Counted from the stretch's first letter, positions 8,421-17,432 are shown. The stretch is 45,637 bases of DNA from Lentzea kentuckyensis (GCF_002150765.1 NZ_MUYM01000109.1:1-45637); one strand, 5' to 3'. Numbers and translations are program-made. Notes: a model not told the origin generated them from the sequence alone.

Positions 8421-9305
8421 TCAGCCCTTGACGCCGCTCGCGGCGACGCTGCTGACGAAAGCGCGTTGGAAGGCGACGAACACGACGAGCACGGGCAGGG
8501 TGATCATCGAGGTGTAGGCCATGATCTCGCCCCAGGCGGTGTTGTCCTGGAAGAAGTACTGCATGCCCACCATGACCGGCCGCAGGTTCTCGTCCTGGAC
8601 GACCATGCTGGGCCACAGGTACTGGTTCCAGGCCGGCAGGAAGGTCAGGATCGCGACCGTGGCGAACGCCGGTCCCGACAACGGCACCGCGATTTTGCGG
8701 TAGATGGTGAACCAGCCCGCGCCGTCGATCCGGGCCGCTTCGTCGATCGCGGTCGGAATCGTCGAGAAGTACTGGGCGAACAGGAAGACCGAGAAGCCGT
8801 TGGCGATGAACGGGATGATCTGCACCTCGTAGGAGTCCAGCCAGCCGAAGTCGTACAGGACCGTCCCGTTCTGGAACACCAGGGTCGGCAGCTGCGAGAC
8901 CCAGTAGACCATCGGCACGGCGATCGTCTCGAACGGCACGATCAGCGTGGCGATGATGACGCTCAGCACCACACCGCGACCGGTCCAGCGCAACCGGGAC
9001 AGCGCGAACCCCGCCATCGAGTTGACCACGAGCCCCGCGCCCACGACGACCGCCGTGACGAACAACGAGTTCAGCAGGAACCGGCCGACCGGCACCCGGT
9101 CGAACACCCCGGCGTAGTTGCGGAAGCTGATGTCTCCCAACGGGAGGAACGCGCGCCAGCCGCCGACGTCGGACAGGATCTGGCCGTCGGGCTTCAGGCT
9201 GGAGACGAACATGAACACCAGCGGGAACAGGAAGAAGACGGCGAGCCCGCCCATGGCCAGGTAGATCCAGAGCCGCCGCCGACGGCGCAACATGTGCTCT
9301 GCCAT
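8421..9305 (-). CDS. ABC sugar transporter permease (MalG type)
   Basis: A 294-residue inner-membrane permease with six hydrophobic segments. The cytoplasmic loop carries EAARIDGAGWFTIYRKIAVP, the EAA motif that docks the ATPase. Its start lies only 3 bp after the stop of the partner permease, so the two are co-transcribed and form a heterodimeric channel. From its neighbours the cargo is probably fructo-oligosaccharides (inference). Confidence 0.92.
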   Translation of the reverse strand: MAEHMLRRRRRLWIYLAMGGLAVFFLFPLVFMFVSSLKPDGQILSDVGGWRAFLPLGDISFRNYAGVFDRVPVGRFLLNSLFVTAVVVGAGLVVNSMAGFALSRLRWTGRGVVLSVIIATLIVPFETIAVPMVYWVSQLPTLVFQNGTVLYDFGWLDSYEVQIIPFIANGFSVFLFAQYFSTIPTAIDEAARIDGAGWFTIYRKIAVPLSGPAFATVAILTFLPAWNQYLWPSMVVQDENLRPVMVGMQYFFQDNTAWGEIMAYTSMITLPVLVVFVAFQRAFVSSVAASGVKG

Positions 9306-9308
9306 GGC

Positions 9309-10274
9309 TCAGTCCTTGTCTCGGGTCAGGACGCGCTGCACCAGTGCGACGATGAGCACCAGCACGAAGAACACCAGCGACAGCGCGGAGCCGTAGCCGA
9401 TCTGCTGCTGCCGGTAGCCCATCCGGACGGCGTGGTAGACGAGCGTCGAGGTGGAGTCCACCGGGCCGCCCTGGGTCATCACGTCGATCTGCACGAACAG
9501 CCCGAGTGCGGCGATCGTGATGGTGATCAGCACGAACACCCTGGTCGGGCGCAGACATGGCCAGGTCACGTCGCGGAACTGCCGCCAGGCACCGGCGCCG
9601 TCGATCCGCGCGGCCTCGTACAGCTCCCCCGGGATCGTCTGCAGGCCGGACAACCAGATCAGCATGTGGAAGCCGACCGCCTGCCAGATGGACAGCACGA
9701 TGATCGCGGTGAGCGCGGTGCTCGGGTTGTTCAGCCAGGCGGTGCCGTGCCACGCGCCGAACGTGATCGAGTCGATGAACGAGTTGATCAGCCCGTCCGG
9801 CTGGTACATGAACTTCCACAGGATCGAGACCACGACGATCGAGGTCACGACCGGGATGAAGAAGATCACCCGGAACGCCACCGCGCCGCGGATCTTCTGG
9901 TTCACCAGGATCGCGAGCACCAGTCCGAAACCCGCCTGCACCGGCACGACGACGGCGGCGAACGCGAAGGTGTTCAGCAACGAGCGGAAGAACGTCGGAT
10001 CGGCCGTGAAGGCCCGCATGAAGTTGTCGAACCCGATGAAGGTGGTCGGTTCCGGCGAGATCAGCCTGGCGTTGGTGAACGACAGCACGAAGCCGAGGAT
10101 CACCGGGACGATCAGGAACGCCAGCAGCAACAGCACCGCCGGGGCGGCCATCGCCCAGCCGGCGCGGCGTTCGGAACGCAGGTCGGCGCGGAACCCGCGG
10201 CGGGGGACGGAGCTGGGGACGGAGTTGGGAACCGCGCTCGCGGCGCGGGAATCCGGCGAGGAGATCGCCGTCAT
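9309..10274 (-). CDS. ABC sugar transporter permease (MalF type)
   Basis: A 321-residue permease with an extended cytoplasmic N-terminus rich in Ser/Pro/Arg, six membrane segments, and the EAA motif in ELYEAARIDGAGAWRQFR. It pairs with the downstream MalG-type permease. The start at 10274 is the first ATG of the frame that excludes upstream shadow sequence. Confidence 0.92.
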   Translation of the reverse strand: MTAISSPDSRAASAVPNSVPSSVPRRGFRADLRSERRAGWAMAAPAVLLLLAFLIVPVILGFVLSFTNARLISPEPTTFIGFDNFMRAFTADPTFFRSLLNTFAFAAVVVPVQAGFGLVLAILVNQKIRGAVAFRVIFFIPVVTSIVVVSILWKFMYQPDGLINSFIDSITFGAWHGTAWLNNPSTALTAIIVLSIWQAVGFHMLIWLSGLQTIPGELYEAARIDGAGAWRQFRDVTWPCLRPTRVFVLITITIAALGLFVQIDVMTQGGPVDSTSTLVYHAVRMGYRQQQIGYGSALSLVFFVLVLIVALVQRVLTRDKD

Positions 10275-10295
10275 GGGAGGTGCCTTCCCTCTCTG

Positions 10296-10321
10296 CCCGC
10301 CGGGCGTTGCCGCCCGGCGGG
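10296..10321 (-). terminator. intra-operon hairpin after the binding-protein gene
   Basis: A perfect 11-bp GC stem (10296-10306 with 10311-10321) and a TTGC loop sit between the binding-protein stop and the permease start. Similar hairpins in malE-malF-type operons stabilise the binding-protein message or reduce downstream transcription, giving more binding protein than permease. Confidence 0.7.
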
Positions 10322-10330
10322 AGCGACGAT

Positions 10331-11611
10331 CTAGAAGCCGTAACCGTTCTGCGACGCGATGTCCGTGTCGATCGCCTTCGCCGCGGTGTCGAGAGTGGAC
10401 TTCACCTCGGCGCCGCTCATGATGTCCTTCGCCGCCTTCTCGAAGGTCGACGAGATCACCGGGTAGCCGGGCGTGGCGGGCCGGGCCAGCGCGAACTTCT
10501 GCGACAGCACCGCGAACTGGTGCAGCGAACCGGTGTCGCTGAAGTACTTCGACGCCTTGGCGGCGGCCGTCGTGCTCGGGATGACCACCTGGCTGTCGGC
10601 GAACGCGGTGAGGTACTTGTCCTGGAAGCTGAACTTCAGGTACGCGCGGGCTCCCTCGGCGTTCTGGCAGCCGGCCGAGATGCCCCACTGCCAGGAGCCG
10701 CCGCCGATCTTCGGGCCCTTGCCGAAGTCCACCGGCGGCAGGATCAGCAGGTCGTCGCCGACGCTGGCGAGCGCGTCCTTGGCGTTCCACACCCCGGTGT
10801 AGCTCAGGGCCACCTTGTCGTCGATGAACCGCTGGTTGCCGACCGGGCCCGCGTTGTCCGCCCACCCGTTCTCGAACGCCTGCTGGAACCACGTGAAGAA
10901 CTTCACCGCGTCCGGGCCGTTCAGCGCGCCGTCGGCGGTCTTCATGCTGTCGCGGTTGATCAGGTCACCGCCGGCGCTCTGCAGCATCGGCGAGTACGCG
11001 TACGACCACCACTCGCCCTTGTCCGCGGCGCCCAGGTCGAGTGGGGTCTGATAGCCGCCCGCCTTCAACTTGGTCACGGCCGCGCCGAACTCGTCGAGCG
11101 TCCACGGCTTGTCGACGGTCGGGATCCTGATGCTGTTCTTGTCCAGCACCGACTTCCTGGCGAAGATCGACAGCGCGGCGTCCCAGTACCCGGCCGAGTA
11201 GACGGTGTCCTTGTAACGGCCGACGGTCGTGGGCAACAGCGAACCGATCAGGTCGTCCGGCAGCCCCAGCGGCTGGAGATAGCCGGCCCAGGCCCAGTTC
11301 GGCATCACCGGCCCGTCCATGTCCAGCAGGCACGGCAGCTTGCGCGCCGTCGCGGCCGCGGTGATCGCCTCGTTGTAGGAACCCTGCGGGAAGTTCTGCT
11401 GGACGATCTTGTACTTGCTCTGGGACGCGTTGAAGTCGGCGATGATCTGCTGGTACACCGCCAGCTCGCCGGGATTGCCGGCCGAGTGCGTCCACATCGT
11501 GATCTCGCCGGAGCCACCGGAGGAGGAATCGCTCGCGCGGCCGCAGCCGCTGAGCACGAGCGCCGCGGACAGGCCCGCCGCTGCTAACATCGAGAGGGAC
11601 TTGCGCTTCAC
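10331..11611 (-). CDS. ABC extracellular sugar-binding lipoprotein
   Basis: A 426-residue family 1 solute-binding protein. The signal peptide ends in the lipobox LVLSGC, so the mature protein is a lipoprotein on the outer face of the membrane. A Ser/Gly linker follows, then ITMWTHSAGNPGELAVYQQI, typical of the fold. It presents oligosaccharide to the two permeases encoded downstream. The start is a GTG at 11611. Two palindromes lie just upstream (11661-11695) and are candidate operators for the adjacent LacI regulator. Confidence 0.9.
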   Translation of the reverse strand: MKRKSLSMLAAAGLSAALVLSGCGRASDSSSGGSGEITMWTHSAGNPGELAVYQQIIADFNASQSKYKIVQQNFPQGSYNEAITAAATARKLPCLLDMDGPVMPNWAWAGYLQPLGLPDDLIGSLLPTTVGRYKDTVYSAGYWDAALSIFARKSVLDKNSIRIPTVDKPWTLDEFGAAVTKLKAGGYQTPLDLGAADKGEWWSYAYSPMLQSAGGDLINRDSMKTADGALNGPDAVKFFTWFQQAFENGWADNAGPVGNQRFIDDKVALSYTGVWNAKDALASVGDDLLILPPVDFGKGPKIGGGSWQWGISAGCQNAEGARAYLKFSFQDKYLTAFADSQVVIPSTTAAAKASKYFSDTGSLHQFAVLSQKFALARPATPGYPVISSTFEKAAKDIMSGAEVKSTLDTAAKAIDTDIASQNGYGF

Positions 11612-11660
11612 CGTGCAGTCTCTTTCCCGGAGCGCGACCGGCCGTCGCCTCCGTGCTCAA

Positions 11661-11695
11661 TGGCAGCGCCAACTGCCATGTGGATTGCAGTGCAA
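11661..11695. promoter_or_regulatory. candidate operators upstream of the sugar-uptake operon
   Basis: TGGCAG at 11661-11666 is mirrored by CTGCCA at 11673-11678. A separate perfect palindrome TTGCAGTGCAA lies at 11685-11695. Both sit 50-84 bp upstream of the binding-protein start, where a LacI-family repressor would act. Confidence 0.5.
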
Positions 11696-11716
11696 CGAAG
11701 TGAGATCCGCCGCCGG

Positions 11717-12766
11717 TCAGTCGCCAAACTGCGCCGGCGGCGGGCTCACCGAGGCCCGCCGGACAAGCGGGCACGGCATGAGATGCGGGACCTCCGGGTC
11801 TGCCTGGCGCAGCCCGAGAGCCACCTCCATCGCCCAGCGGCCCATTTCGTAGTGCGGCAACGCGACCGTCGTCAGCGGCGGATCGAGCTCGGCCGCGACC
11901 AGTTGCTGATCGTCGTACCCGACGACGGACAGATCACGGGGAACCGAAAGTCCACAATGGAACGCCGCCGTGTAGGCGCCCATCGCCATGCGGTCGTTGA
12001 AGCAGAACATCGCGGTGGGCCGTCGTTCGGCCGGCAGGTCGAGCAGCCGTCGTGCGGCTTCCCGCCCACCACCCGCCACCGGTTCGGCCCGCACGTGCAG
12101 GGCGGGGTCCGGCTCGATCCCGGCCTCCGCGAGCACCTCCAGGTACCCCTCGTAGCGCAGCCGCGAGGCGACGAGGTCGAACCGTTCCTCCGCGTCCAGG
12201 AAAGCGATCCGGCGATGTCCGGCGGCCACCAGCTCCCGCACCGCGACCATCCCCCCGGCACGCTCGTCCGGCACGACCGCGGCACGGCCACCCGCGGCCG
12301 CGACGCAGTCGAGCAGCACGGCGTCCTCGGGCAGGCCTTCCGGTGGCTCGATCACCTGGTGCCACATGCACGCGTAGATGACGGCGTCGACCCGTTGCCC
12401 GTTCAGAGCGTGCAGAGCCTGCCGCTCCGCCACGGCGTCGCGTTCGGTGTCGACGAGGATCACCAGATGGCCCTGCTCGCGAGCCACGTCGTTGGCACCA
12501 GCCAGCATGCGCCCGGCGAACGGCGTGGTGGCGATGGTGTCCGAGATCAGGCCGACCATGCGCGTCTGCTGCGTCCGGAGACTGCGGGCCACCGAGTTCG
12601 GCTTGTAGCCGACCGCCTCGGCCGCGTCGCGCACGCGCTGCTGGGTCTGCGGCGAGATGCGCGTCGAGTTGACCCCGTTGAGGACCATCGACACCGTCGC
12701 CGTGGAGACCCCGGCGCGCGCTGCCACATCGGCCATCCGGACACGAGCCATCGCGGCGCCCTCCAT
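11717..12766 (-). CDS. LacI family transcriptional regulator
   Basis: A 349-residue regulator. The helix-turn-helix and hinge are clear (MADVAARAGVSTATVSMVLN), followed by the periplasmic-binding-protein-like effector domain (MVGLISDTIATTPFAG, later FCFNDRMAMGAY and LSVVGYDDQQ). It sits directly upstream of the sugar ABC operon on the same strand and most likely represses it until a fructo-oligosaccharide binds. The ATG at 12766 is used; ATG at 12751 (MARVRMADV) also has a GGAGG site. A perfect 12-bp palindrome lies just upstream, suggesting autoregulation. Confidence 0.92.
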   Translation of the reverse strand: MEGAAMARVRMADVAARAGVSTATVSMVLNGVNSTRISPQTQQRVRDAAEAVGYKPNSVARSLRTQQTRMVGLISDTIATTPFAGRMLAGANDVAREQGHLVILVDTERDAVAERQALHALNGQRVDAVIYACMWHQVIEPPEGLPEDAVLLDCVAAAGGRAAVVPDERAGGMVAVRELVAAGHRRIAFLDAEERFDLVASRLRYEGYLEVLAEAGIEPDPALHVRAEPVAGGGREAARRLLDLPAERRPTAMFCFNDRMAMGAYTAAFHCGLSVPRDLSVVGYDDQQLVAAELDPPLTTVALPHYEMGRWAMEVALGLRQADPEVPHLMPCPLVRRASVSPPPAQFGD

Positions 12767-12782
12767 TCCCAGCTCCGGGTGT

Positions 12783-12794
12783 TTAATCGATTAA
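12783..12794. promoter_or_regulatory. palindrome TTAATCGATTAA upstream of lacI-type gene
   Basis: This AT-rich perfect palindrome with a central CG, 17 bp upstream of the regulator's start, has the form of LacI-family operators. It stands out in a GC-rich context. Confidence 0.6.
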
Positions 12795-12888
12795 CTTGAG
12801 GTTAAGCGAGTATGCGTCCCGGTCGAGAGCGCGTCAAGAGTTCGTTACGGGCACCTGTCGTCGCTTCACCTCATTCGTCCGCGACGAC

Positions 12889-12935
12889 GAAGCCGCCCGT
12901 GGCCCCCGGGAAATCCGGGGGCCACGGGCGGCTTC
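12889..12935 (-). terminator. very long perfect hairpin terminator
   Basis: A perfect 21-bp stem (12889-12909 with 12915-12935) with a GAAAT loop follows the MBL gene stop at 12953. A partial repeat of the stem's end (GGGCGGCTTCGGG) lies just before it. Confidence 0.85.
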
Positions 12936-12952
12936 GGGCGGCTTCGGGTCGA

Positions 12953-13759
12953 TCAGCCCCAGGTCATTTCACCGAGGGCGACCTTCGCGCCGATCACGGC
13001 GGCGACGACCATGCCGTGGTCCGGGTAGCGCTTGGTGAGCGCCTCCGTCAGCGAGGGGCCGTCAGCGGCACCGGCCAGCTCCTCCTCGAAGGCGAGGAGG
13101 TACTCGCGGGTGGCGGTGATGGCGGAGACGTCGGCCGGGGTGCCGGGCAGCCGGTGCCCCGGCACTACGAGCTCGGGGTTCAGCGCCTCCATCTCGTCCA
13201 GCAGGTCGCGCCAGGCGGCCCGCTGCTCGGGCTTGGCGGTGTCCGCGACCCAGACGTGCTCCTGCTGGAACAACAGGACGCCGCCGAGCAGGGCGCGCTG
13301 CTCGGCCTGCCACAGGTAGTGGCGGTCGGGCAGCACGGCGCTGCCGCCCTTGAGCTCGAAGCGGTGGCCTTCGAGCGTGAGGTCACCGGTGAGCGGCTGG
13401 AGGTCGACCAGGCGGGTGGGCAGGTTGACGCCGGACGACGCCCACGCCTTCAGCTTGCCCTCGTAGGAGTGCTGGATGTGCTCGATGACGTGCGGGGTGG
13501 CCACGAAGACCGCCGACGGGAACGCGTCGGCGACCACCTCGGCACCGAAGTAGAAGTCCGGGTCGCCGTGGCTGATGAACACGGTGGTGAGCGTCTTGCC
13601 GGCGTCCAGCACGGCGGCGACCAGGCGGTGGCCGTCAGCCAGTGTGAACCCGGCGTCGACCAGCAACGCCTCGTGCTCGCCGGTCACGAGCGTGGCGGTC
13701 TTGTTCTTGCTGCCGACCGGGAAGTCCAGATCGAGAACGGTGAAGTCGAGGGTGCTCAT
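12953..13759 (-). CDS. MBL-fold hydrolase with altered metal motif
   Basis: A 268-residue metallo-beta-lactamase-fold protein. The usual THxHxDH signature is replaced by SHGDPDF (in VFISHGDPDFYFG): the second His is Asp and the last His is Phe. Later family features remain (VADTAKPEQ, VVPGHRLPG). Metal binding may therefore use a different ligand set, or only one site. It is translated 17 bp after a DsbA-family gene, in a unit probably controlled by the nearby MarR regulator. The substrate is unknown. Confidence 0.8.
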   Translation of the reverse strand: MSTLDFTVLDLDFPVGSKNKTATLVTGEHEALLVDAGFTLADGHRLVAAVLDAGKTLTTVFISHGDPDFYFGAEVVADAFPSAVFVATPHVIEHIQHSYEGKLKAWASSGVNLPTRLVDLQPLTGDLTLEGHRFELKGGSAVLPDRHYLWQAEQRALLGGVLLFQQEHVWVADTAKPEQRAAWRDLLDEMEALNPELVVPGHRLPGTPADVSAITATREYLLAFEEELAGAADGPSLTEALTKRYPDHGMVVAAVIGAKVALGEMTWG

Positions 13760-13776
13760 GGAAAAACTCCTTGGAC

Positions 13777-14382
13777 TCAGCGGGCGGACAGAACCGAAAG
13801 GCGGTGGTCGACCTCGTCGGCGGTGGCGTGGCCACGGGCGAGCGCCGTGACGCGCGAGCCGTCCACCGCGAGGAGGGTGGGATAGCCGTCGACGCCCAGT
13901 GCGGCGGCGCGGCGGAAGTCGTCCTCGGGGACGGCCGAGTTCAGCGCGGCGAGCACGAGAACCGGCTCGATCCCGGCGGCCTCAGCGACTCGCGCGTACG
14001 TCTCCGGCTCGGACAGGCTGAGCCCGTCGACGTAGAAGGCGCGCTGCAGGGCGATGGCCAGCTCGGCGGCCCGGCCGGGCGCGGCGGCGCGCAGTGCGGC
14101 GAAACCGCGGGCGGCGTCCCGCGAGTCCATCACGAACTCCCCGTCGGCGATCAGCCGCTGGTAGGCGTCACCGAACTCGGCGCCGGTCAGCTCGCTGATC
14201 TTGGCGTTCGCACCCTGGATGTAGCCGAACTCGCGGATCGGCACGCGCCGCGCACCGGTGAACAGGCCACCGGAGACGACCTCCACCGGGAGCCCTGGGT
14301 GACGGCGGGCGACCTCGGACAGCACACTCGAAAAGCCGTGTGACCACCCGCAGTACGCGTCGAAGACGTAGACCAGCTGCAC
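13777..14382 (-). CDS. DsbA-family thiol oxidoreductase-like protein
   Basis: A 201-residue thioredoxin-fold protein with helical insertion. The active-site region FDAYCGWSHGF gives a CxxS motif rather than CxxC, so disulfide exchange would be limited to monothiol, glutathione- or mycothiol-type chemistry. The cis-Pro loop is visible as GVDGYPTLL. There is no signal peptide, so it is cytoplasmic. It is the first gene of a two-gene unit with the MBL-fold protein, preceded by a perfect palindrome. Confidence 0.85.
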   Translation of the reverse strand: MQLVYVFDAYCGWSHGFSSVLSEVARRHPGLPVEVVSGGLFTGARRVPIREFGYIQGANAKISELTGAEFGDAYQRLIADGEFVMDSRDAARGFAALRAAAPGRAAELAIALQRAFYVDGLSLSEPETYARVAEAAGIEPVLVLAALNSAVPEDDFRRAAALGVDGYPTLLAVDGSRVTALARGHATADEVDHRLSVLSAR

Positions 14383-14441
14383 GGACGGGACCTCGCTTCA
14401 GGTCATGCCCGCACCGCGCGGGCAACTACCTGACACAACAG

Positions 14442-14459
14442 TATCTGACGTGTCAGATA
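14442..14459. promoter_or_regulatory. perfect 18-bp palindrome, likely MarR operator
   Basis: TATCTGAC and GTCAGATA flank a GT centre. A further half-like CTGACAC occurs about 12 bp away. It lies between the MarR gene (ending 14493) and the DsbA start (14382), the expected place for repression of the dsbA-MBL unit by the adjacent MarR protein. Confidence 0.75.
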
Positions 14460-14492
14460 TTTCCCGCGCGGGGTGTTCTGCGCCATACGTAC

Positions 14493-15032
14493 TCAGGACG
14501 GCCGGGACAGCAGACTCTTCGCCGCGTGGCTGAGAATCCGCAGGTCCTCGGCGAACTGCTCGCGGTGCGCCGCGGGCAACGGCTCGACGAAGTGACGCTT
14601 GATGTTCTCCACGTGCACCCGCGACGCCCGCACCACGGTCTCCTCCCCCAGCTCGGTCAGCCGGAGCAGCCGCCCACGCCGGTCATCGGGGTCCGCGGCC
14701 CGTTCCACCAGCCCGGCCGCCTCCATCCGGTCCACCAGCCGCGTGACCCCACCGGTGCTGAGCACCTGCTCCCGCGCGATCGCGCCCATCGGCAGTCCCG
14801 GCGCGCCCGACCGTCCCAGGATCAGCAGCACCTCGTACATCAGGTGGCTGATCCCGCACTCCACCTCGATCGCCCGCCCCAGCACGTGCTCCAGCCGGTT
14901 GGCCGCGCCCTGCAGCCGTCCGAAGGCGAGGATCAGCTCGTGCTGGGCCGCCTCTGCCGCCGTCGAGATCGGAGCCTCGTCCACCACGCCCACATCACCC
15001 GTTCGTCGCCTCGCCACCGTCGTCCGGATCAT
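14493..15032 (-). CDS. MarR family transcriptional regulator
   Basis: A protein of about 179 residues with the MarR winged helix: recognition region REQVLSTGGVTRLVDRME, and the wing AADPDDRRGRLLRLTELG, which is highly typical. It probably binds the palindrome just downstream and controls the DsbA-MBL pair in response to a reactive or phenolic compound (inference). The ATG at 15032 lacks a clear ribosome site; a GTG about 15 codons in is an alternative. Confidence 0.88.
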   Translation of the reverse strand: MIRTTVARRRTGDVGVVDEAPISTAAEAAQHELILAFGRLQGAANRLEHVLGRAIEVECGISHLMYEVLLILGRSGAPGLPMGAIAREQVLSTGGVTRLVDRMEAAGLVERAADPDDRRGRLLRLTELGEETVVRASRVHVENIKRHFVEPLPAAHREQFAEDLRILSHAAKSLLSRPS

Positions 15033-15275
15033 CGTCCACGCACCGGCCGGTTCGTGGCGACACGGGTGCTGTGTCGAGGTGGTCGAGGTGAATGAGCCTG
15101 ACCCCGTCCGGTAGACCGAGTGGGCACCGTCGACGCGGAGGAACACGGCGCGGTCCGGTGCGCGGACCGCGTAACCCCAGGCGCGGCAACGGAATCCGCC
15201 TACGGGCCGGCTGTGCCGAACACCGTGCCGAAGGTCAGCACGGTCACGACGATCAGCGAACCGGGTGCGTCCTGG

Positions 15276-16106
15276 TCAGCTCTTGCGGCCGACCGCCGCG
15301 AGCCCGGCGAGCCGCTCCGGATGCTCGTCGATGTCGTCGACCGACACGGGACGCCACAGCGGCAGGAACACGACGCCAGGATCGACGAGGTCGAAGCCGG
15401 CGAACAGGTCGGTGACCTCGGACTTGGAACGCATGGTCATCGGGGTCGGGGTGCGCTGGTAGAGGTCCCGATGCGACTCGGCCTTCTCGAGCTGGCCCTC
15501 GTGGCTCGCGTGGGAGACGACCAGAAAGCTGCCGGGCGCCGTGGCATCGCGGTACCTGGCGAGGATGGCGGCCGGATCGTCGCTGTCGGGCACGAAGTGC
15601 AACACCGCGACCATCATCACGGCGATGGGCTCGTCGAAGTTCAGCAGCGACCGCACCTCGGCGCTGTCCAGCACCTGCTCCGGCCGGCGCATATCGGCCT
15701 GAATAGCCACGGTCAGCGGGTCGGAGCCCAGAATGTTCTTGCTGTAGGCGACGGCGATGGGGTCGCTGTCCACGTAGACGACCCGCGCGTCGGGCGTCGC
15801 CTGCCGAGCCACCTCGTGGACGTTGCCCACCGTGGGAATGCCCGAACCGAGGTCGAGGAACTGCCGCACGCCCGCGTCCACGCAGAACCGCACGGCACGG
15901 CGCAGGAACGCCCGGTTGGCCTGCATGATCATCGGCAGTTCCGGCCACATCGAGATGGCCTGCTCCGCCATCTCCCGGTCCACCGCGAAGTTGTGGGCAC
16001 CACCGAGGTAGTAGTCGTACACCCTCGCCGCGCTGGGACGGGTCAAGTCGATGTCCCCTGGCGGCACAACCGAGTCCTGCGTCACGCTTGCCTCACCGAT
16101 CGTCAT
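15276..16106 (-). CDS. DUF574/Methyltransf_19 SAM-dependent methyltransferase
   Basis: A 276-residue member of an actinomycete-specific family annotated as S-adenosyl methyltransferases. Family hallmarks are RPSAARVYDYYLGGAHNFAV, then FLDLGSGIPTVGNVHEV (SAM loop) and VVYVDSDPIAV. Members are usually multicopy in these genomes and have no assigned substrate. The ATG at 16106 excludes an unlikely Pro/Gly-rich extension. Confidence 0.88.
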   Translation of the reverse strand: MTIGEASVTQDSVVPPGDIDLTRPSAARVYDYYLGGAHNFAVDREMAEQAISMWPELPMIMQANRAFLRRAVRFCVDAGVRQFLDLGSGIPTVGNVHEVARQATPDARVVYVDSDPIAVAYSKNILGSDPLTVAIQADMRRPEQVLDSAEVRSLLNFDEPIAVMMVAVLHFVPDSDDPAAILARYRDATAPGSFLVVSHASHEGQLEKAESHRDLYQRTPTPMTMRSKSEVTDLFAGFDLVDPGVVFLPLWRPVSVDDIDEHPERLAGLAAVGRKS

Positions 16107-16303
16107 CCGGTCCCACCGCGGACCTGTCGTCGCGACGAACCTACCGCTGCCCGGCGCGGTGCCGCAGCCAGGACCACCTCGGCGATCCGATGGTCTCTCC
16201 ACAAAGGACGGCGGCGGGTTCACCGTGCGAACGCACCCACGCCGGCCGCCGCTCTCGATAGGTTCAGGGGCGGAAGGCGAATCCTTCGCCGAGGGGAGCT
16301 GGA

Positions 16304-16648
16304 ATGAAGGTCGACGAGCTGATCAGCAAGACCAAGGACACGTTCGAGGCGAAGAAGGTGTACGCCGAACCGTTCACCCAGGACGGCATCACCGTGATCG
16401 CCGCCGCCACGGTCTCCGGCGGGCTGGGCGGCGGCACCGGGCGCGACGAGAAGGGCCAGGAGGGTGAGGGCGGTGGCTTCGGCGTGTACGCCAAGCCCAC
16501 CGGCGCGTACGTCATCAGCGACGGCAAGGTGCGCTGGGAACCCGCGATCGACGCGAACCGGCTGATCGCGGTGATGGGCGCCGTCGCCATCGCGGCGATG
16601 CTCATCGCGTCGCGCATCGTCAGGGCGAAGGCGCGCGGCCAGGCTTGA
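16304..16648 (+). CDS. GerW family sporulation protein (YtfJ-like)
   Basis: A 114-residue protein matching the GerW/YtfJ family: ELISKTKDTFEAKKVYAEPF, then the glycine-rich GGFGVYAKPTGAYVI region, and a C-terminal hydrophobic segment (LIAVMGAVAIAAMLIASRI). Bacillus homologues act in spore germination; the actinomycete role is not defined. The ATG has a GGGGAG site. Confidence 0.85.
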   Translation: MKVDELISKTKDTFEAKKVYAEPFTQDGITVIAAATVSGGLGGGTGRDEKGQEGEGGGFGVYAKPTGAYVISDGKVRWEPAIDANRLIAVMGAVAIAAMLIASRIVRAKARGQA

Positions 16649-16736
16649 GCGCTGGGCGAGGAAACTGCTTTGGCCCCGACAGGTGAGGACCTTCGTCCCT
16701 GCGTTCACCGGGCGTCTCTGTCGCACCGTTGACGGC

Positions 16737-17432
16737 ATGAGCACCAAGCTGTCGACCGGCGTCCGGCAGAGCTGGTTCGTCTGGGTGACCGCGGGCGAGT
16801 TCCTCGGTTTCCTCGCCCCTGCCCTCGCCGGCGCGTTGTCTTCGCCGTCACCGCTGCTCGTCGCCGCGGGCGTCGTCGAAGGCGCGGTGCTCGGCGCGGC
16901 GCAGTGCGTCGTCCTGCGCCGCGCCGTCCCCGGCCTGCGCGCCGCGGAGTGGATCGCCGTCACCGCGCTGGCCGCGGGCTTCGCCTGGGCGATCGCGTTG
17001 CTGGCCGTCCACTACAGCGAACCCCTGGGCACGTTGCCGGCGGCCGTGCTGTTCCCGGTCGCGGCGGTCGCCGGCATGGGCGTCCTGCTGTCCATCGGCG
17101 TCGGGCAGTGGTTCGTGCTGCGCCAGCACGTTCCGGACCCGTCCCGGTGGGTGTGGGCCACCGCGCTGGCGTGGTGCGCGGGTCTGATCGTGTTCACGCT
17201 CGTCACCACTCCCCTGTGGCGGCCCGGCCAGCCGACCGTCCTCGTCGCCCTCATCGGGGCACTCGGCGGCCTGCTGATGGCCGCCACCATGGCCGCGATC
17301 ACCGGCTCCGCGCTCGTTCGTCTGCTCGGCGGGAACGGGAGCGCTCGGGTGTCCGGCGGTCCGAACGGGGTAACCGTCTCTCATGGCCGACGACATCGCA
17401 GGCGAACCGCTGACCGAGGCCGGCTCCGCTGA
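16737..17432 (+). CDS. multi-pass membrane protein, unknown function
   Basis: 231 residues with about six hydrophobic segments (AGEFLGFLAPALAGAL, LLVAAGVVEGAVLGAAQ, WIAVTALAAGFAWAIAL, further ones to LIGALGGLLMAATMAA). The final 30 or so residues are basic and low in complexity and overlap the start of the next gene by 50 bp, so the functional part probably ends near residue 200. I recognise no family. Confidence 0.7.
   Translation: MSTKLSTGVRQSWFVWVTAGEFLGFLAPALAGALSSPSPLLVAAGVVEGAVLGAAQCVVLRRAVPGLRAAEWIAVTALAAGFAWAIALLAVHYSEPLGTLPAAVLFPVAAVAGMGVLLSIGVGQWFVLRQHVPDPSRWVWATALAWCAGLIVFTLVTTPLWRPGQPTVLVALIGALGGLLMAATMAAITGSALVRLLGGNGSARVSGGPNGVTVSHGRRHRRRTADRGRLR

Noticed and set aside
8316..10334. 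672-codon plus-strand frame opposite the ABC permeases
   Set aside because: Low-complexity His/Asp/Arg-rich shadow of real coding sequence.
15120..16307. 395-codon plus-strand frame
   Set aside because: Antisense to the DUF574 methyltransferase, with no recognisable motifs.
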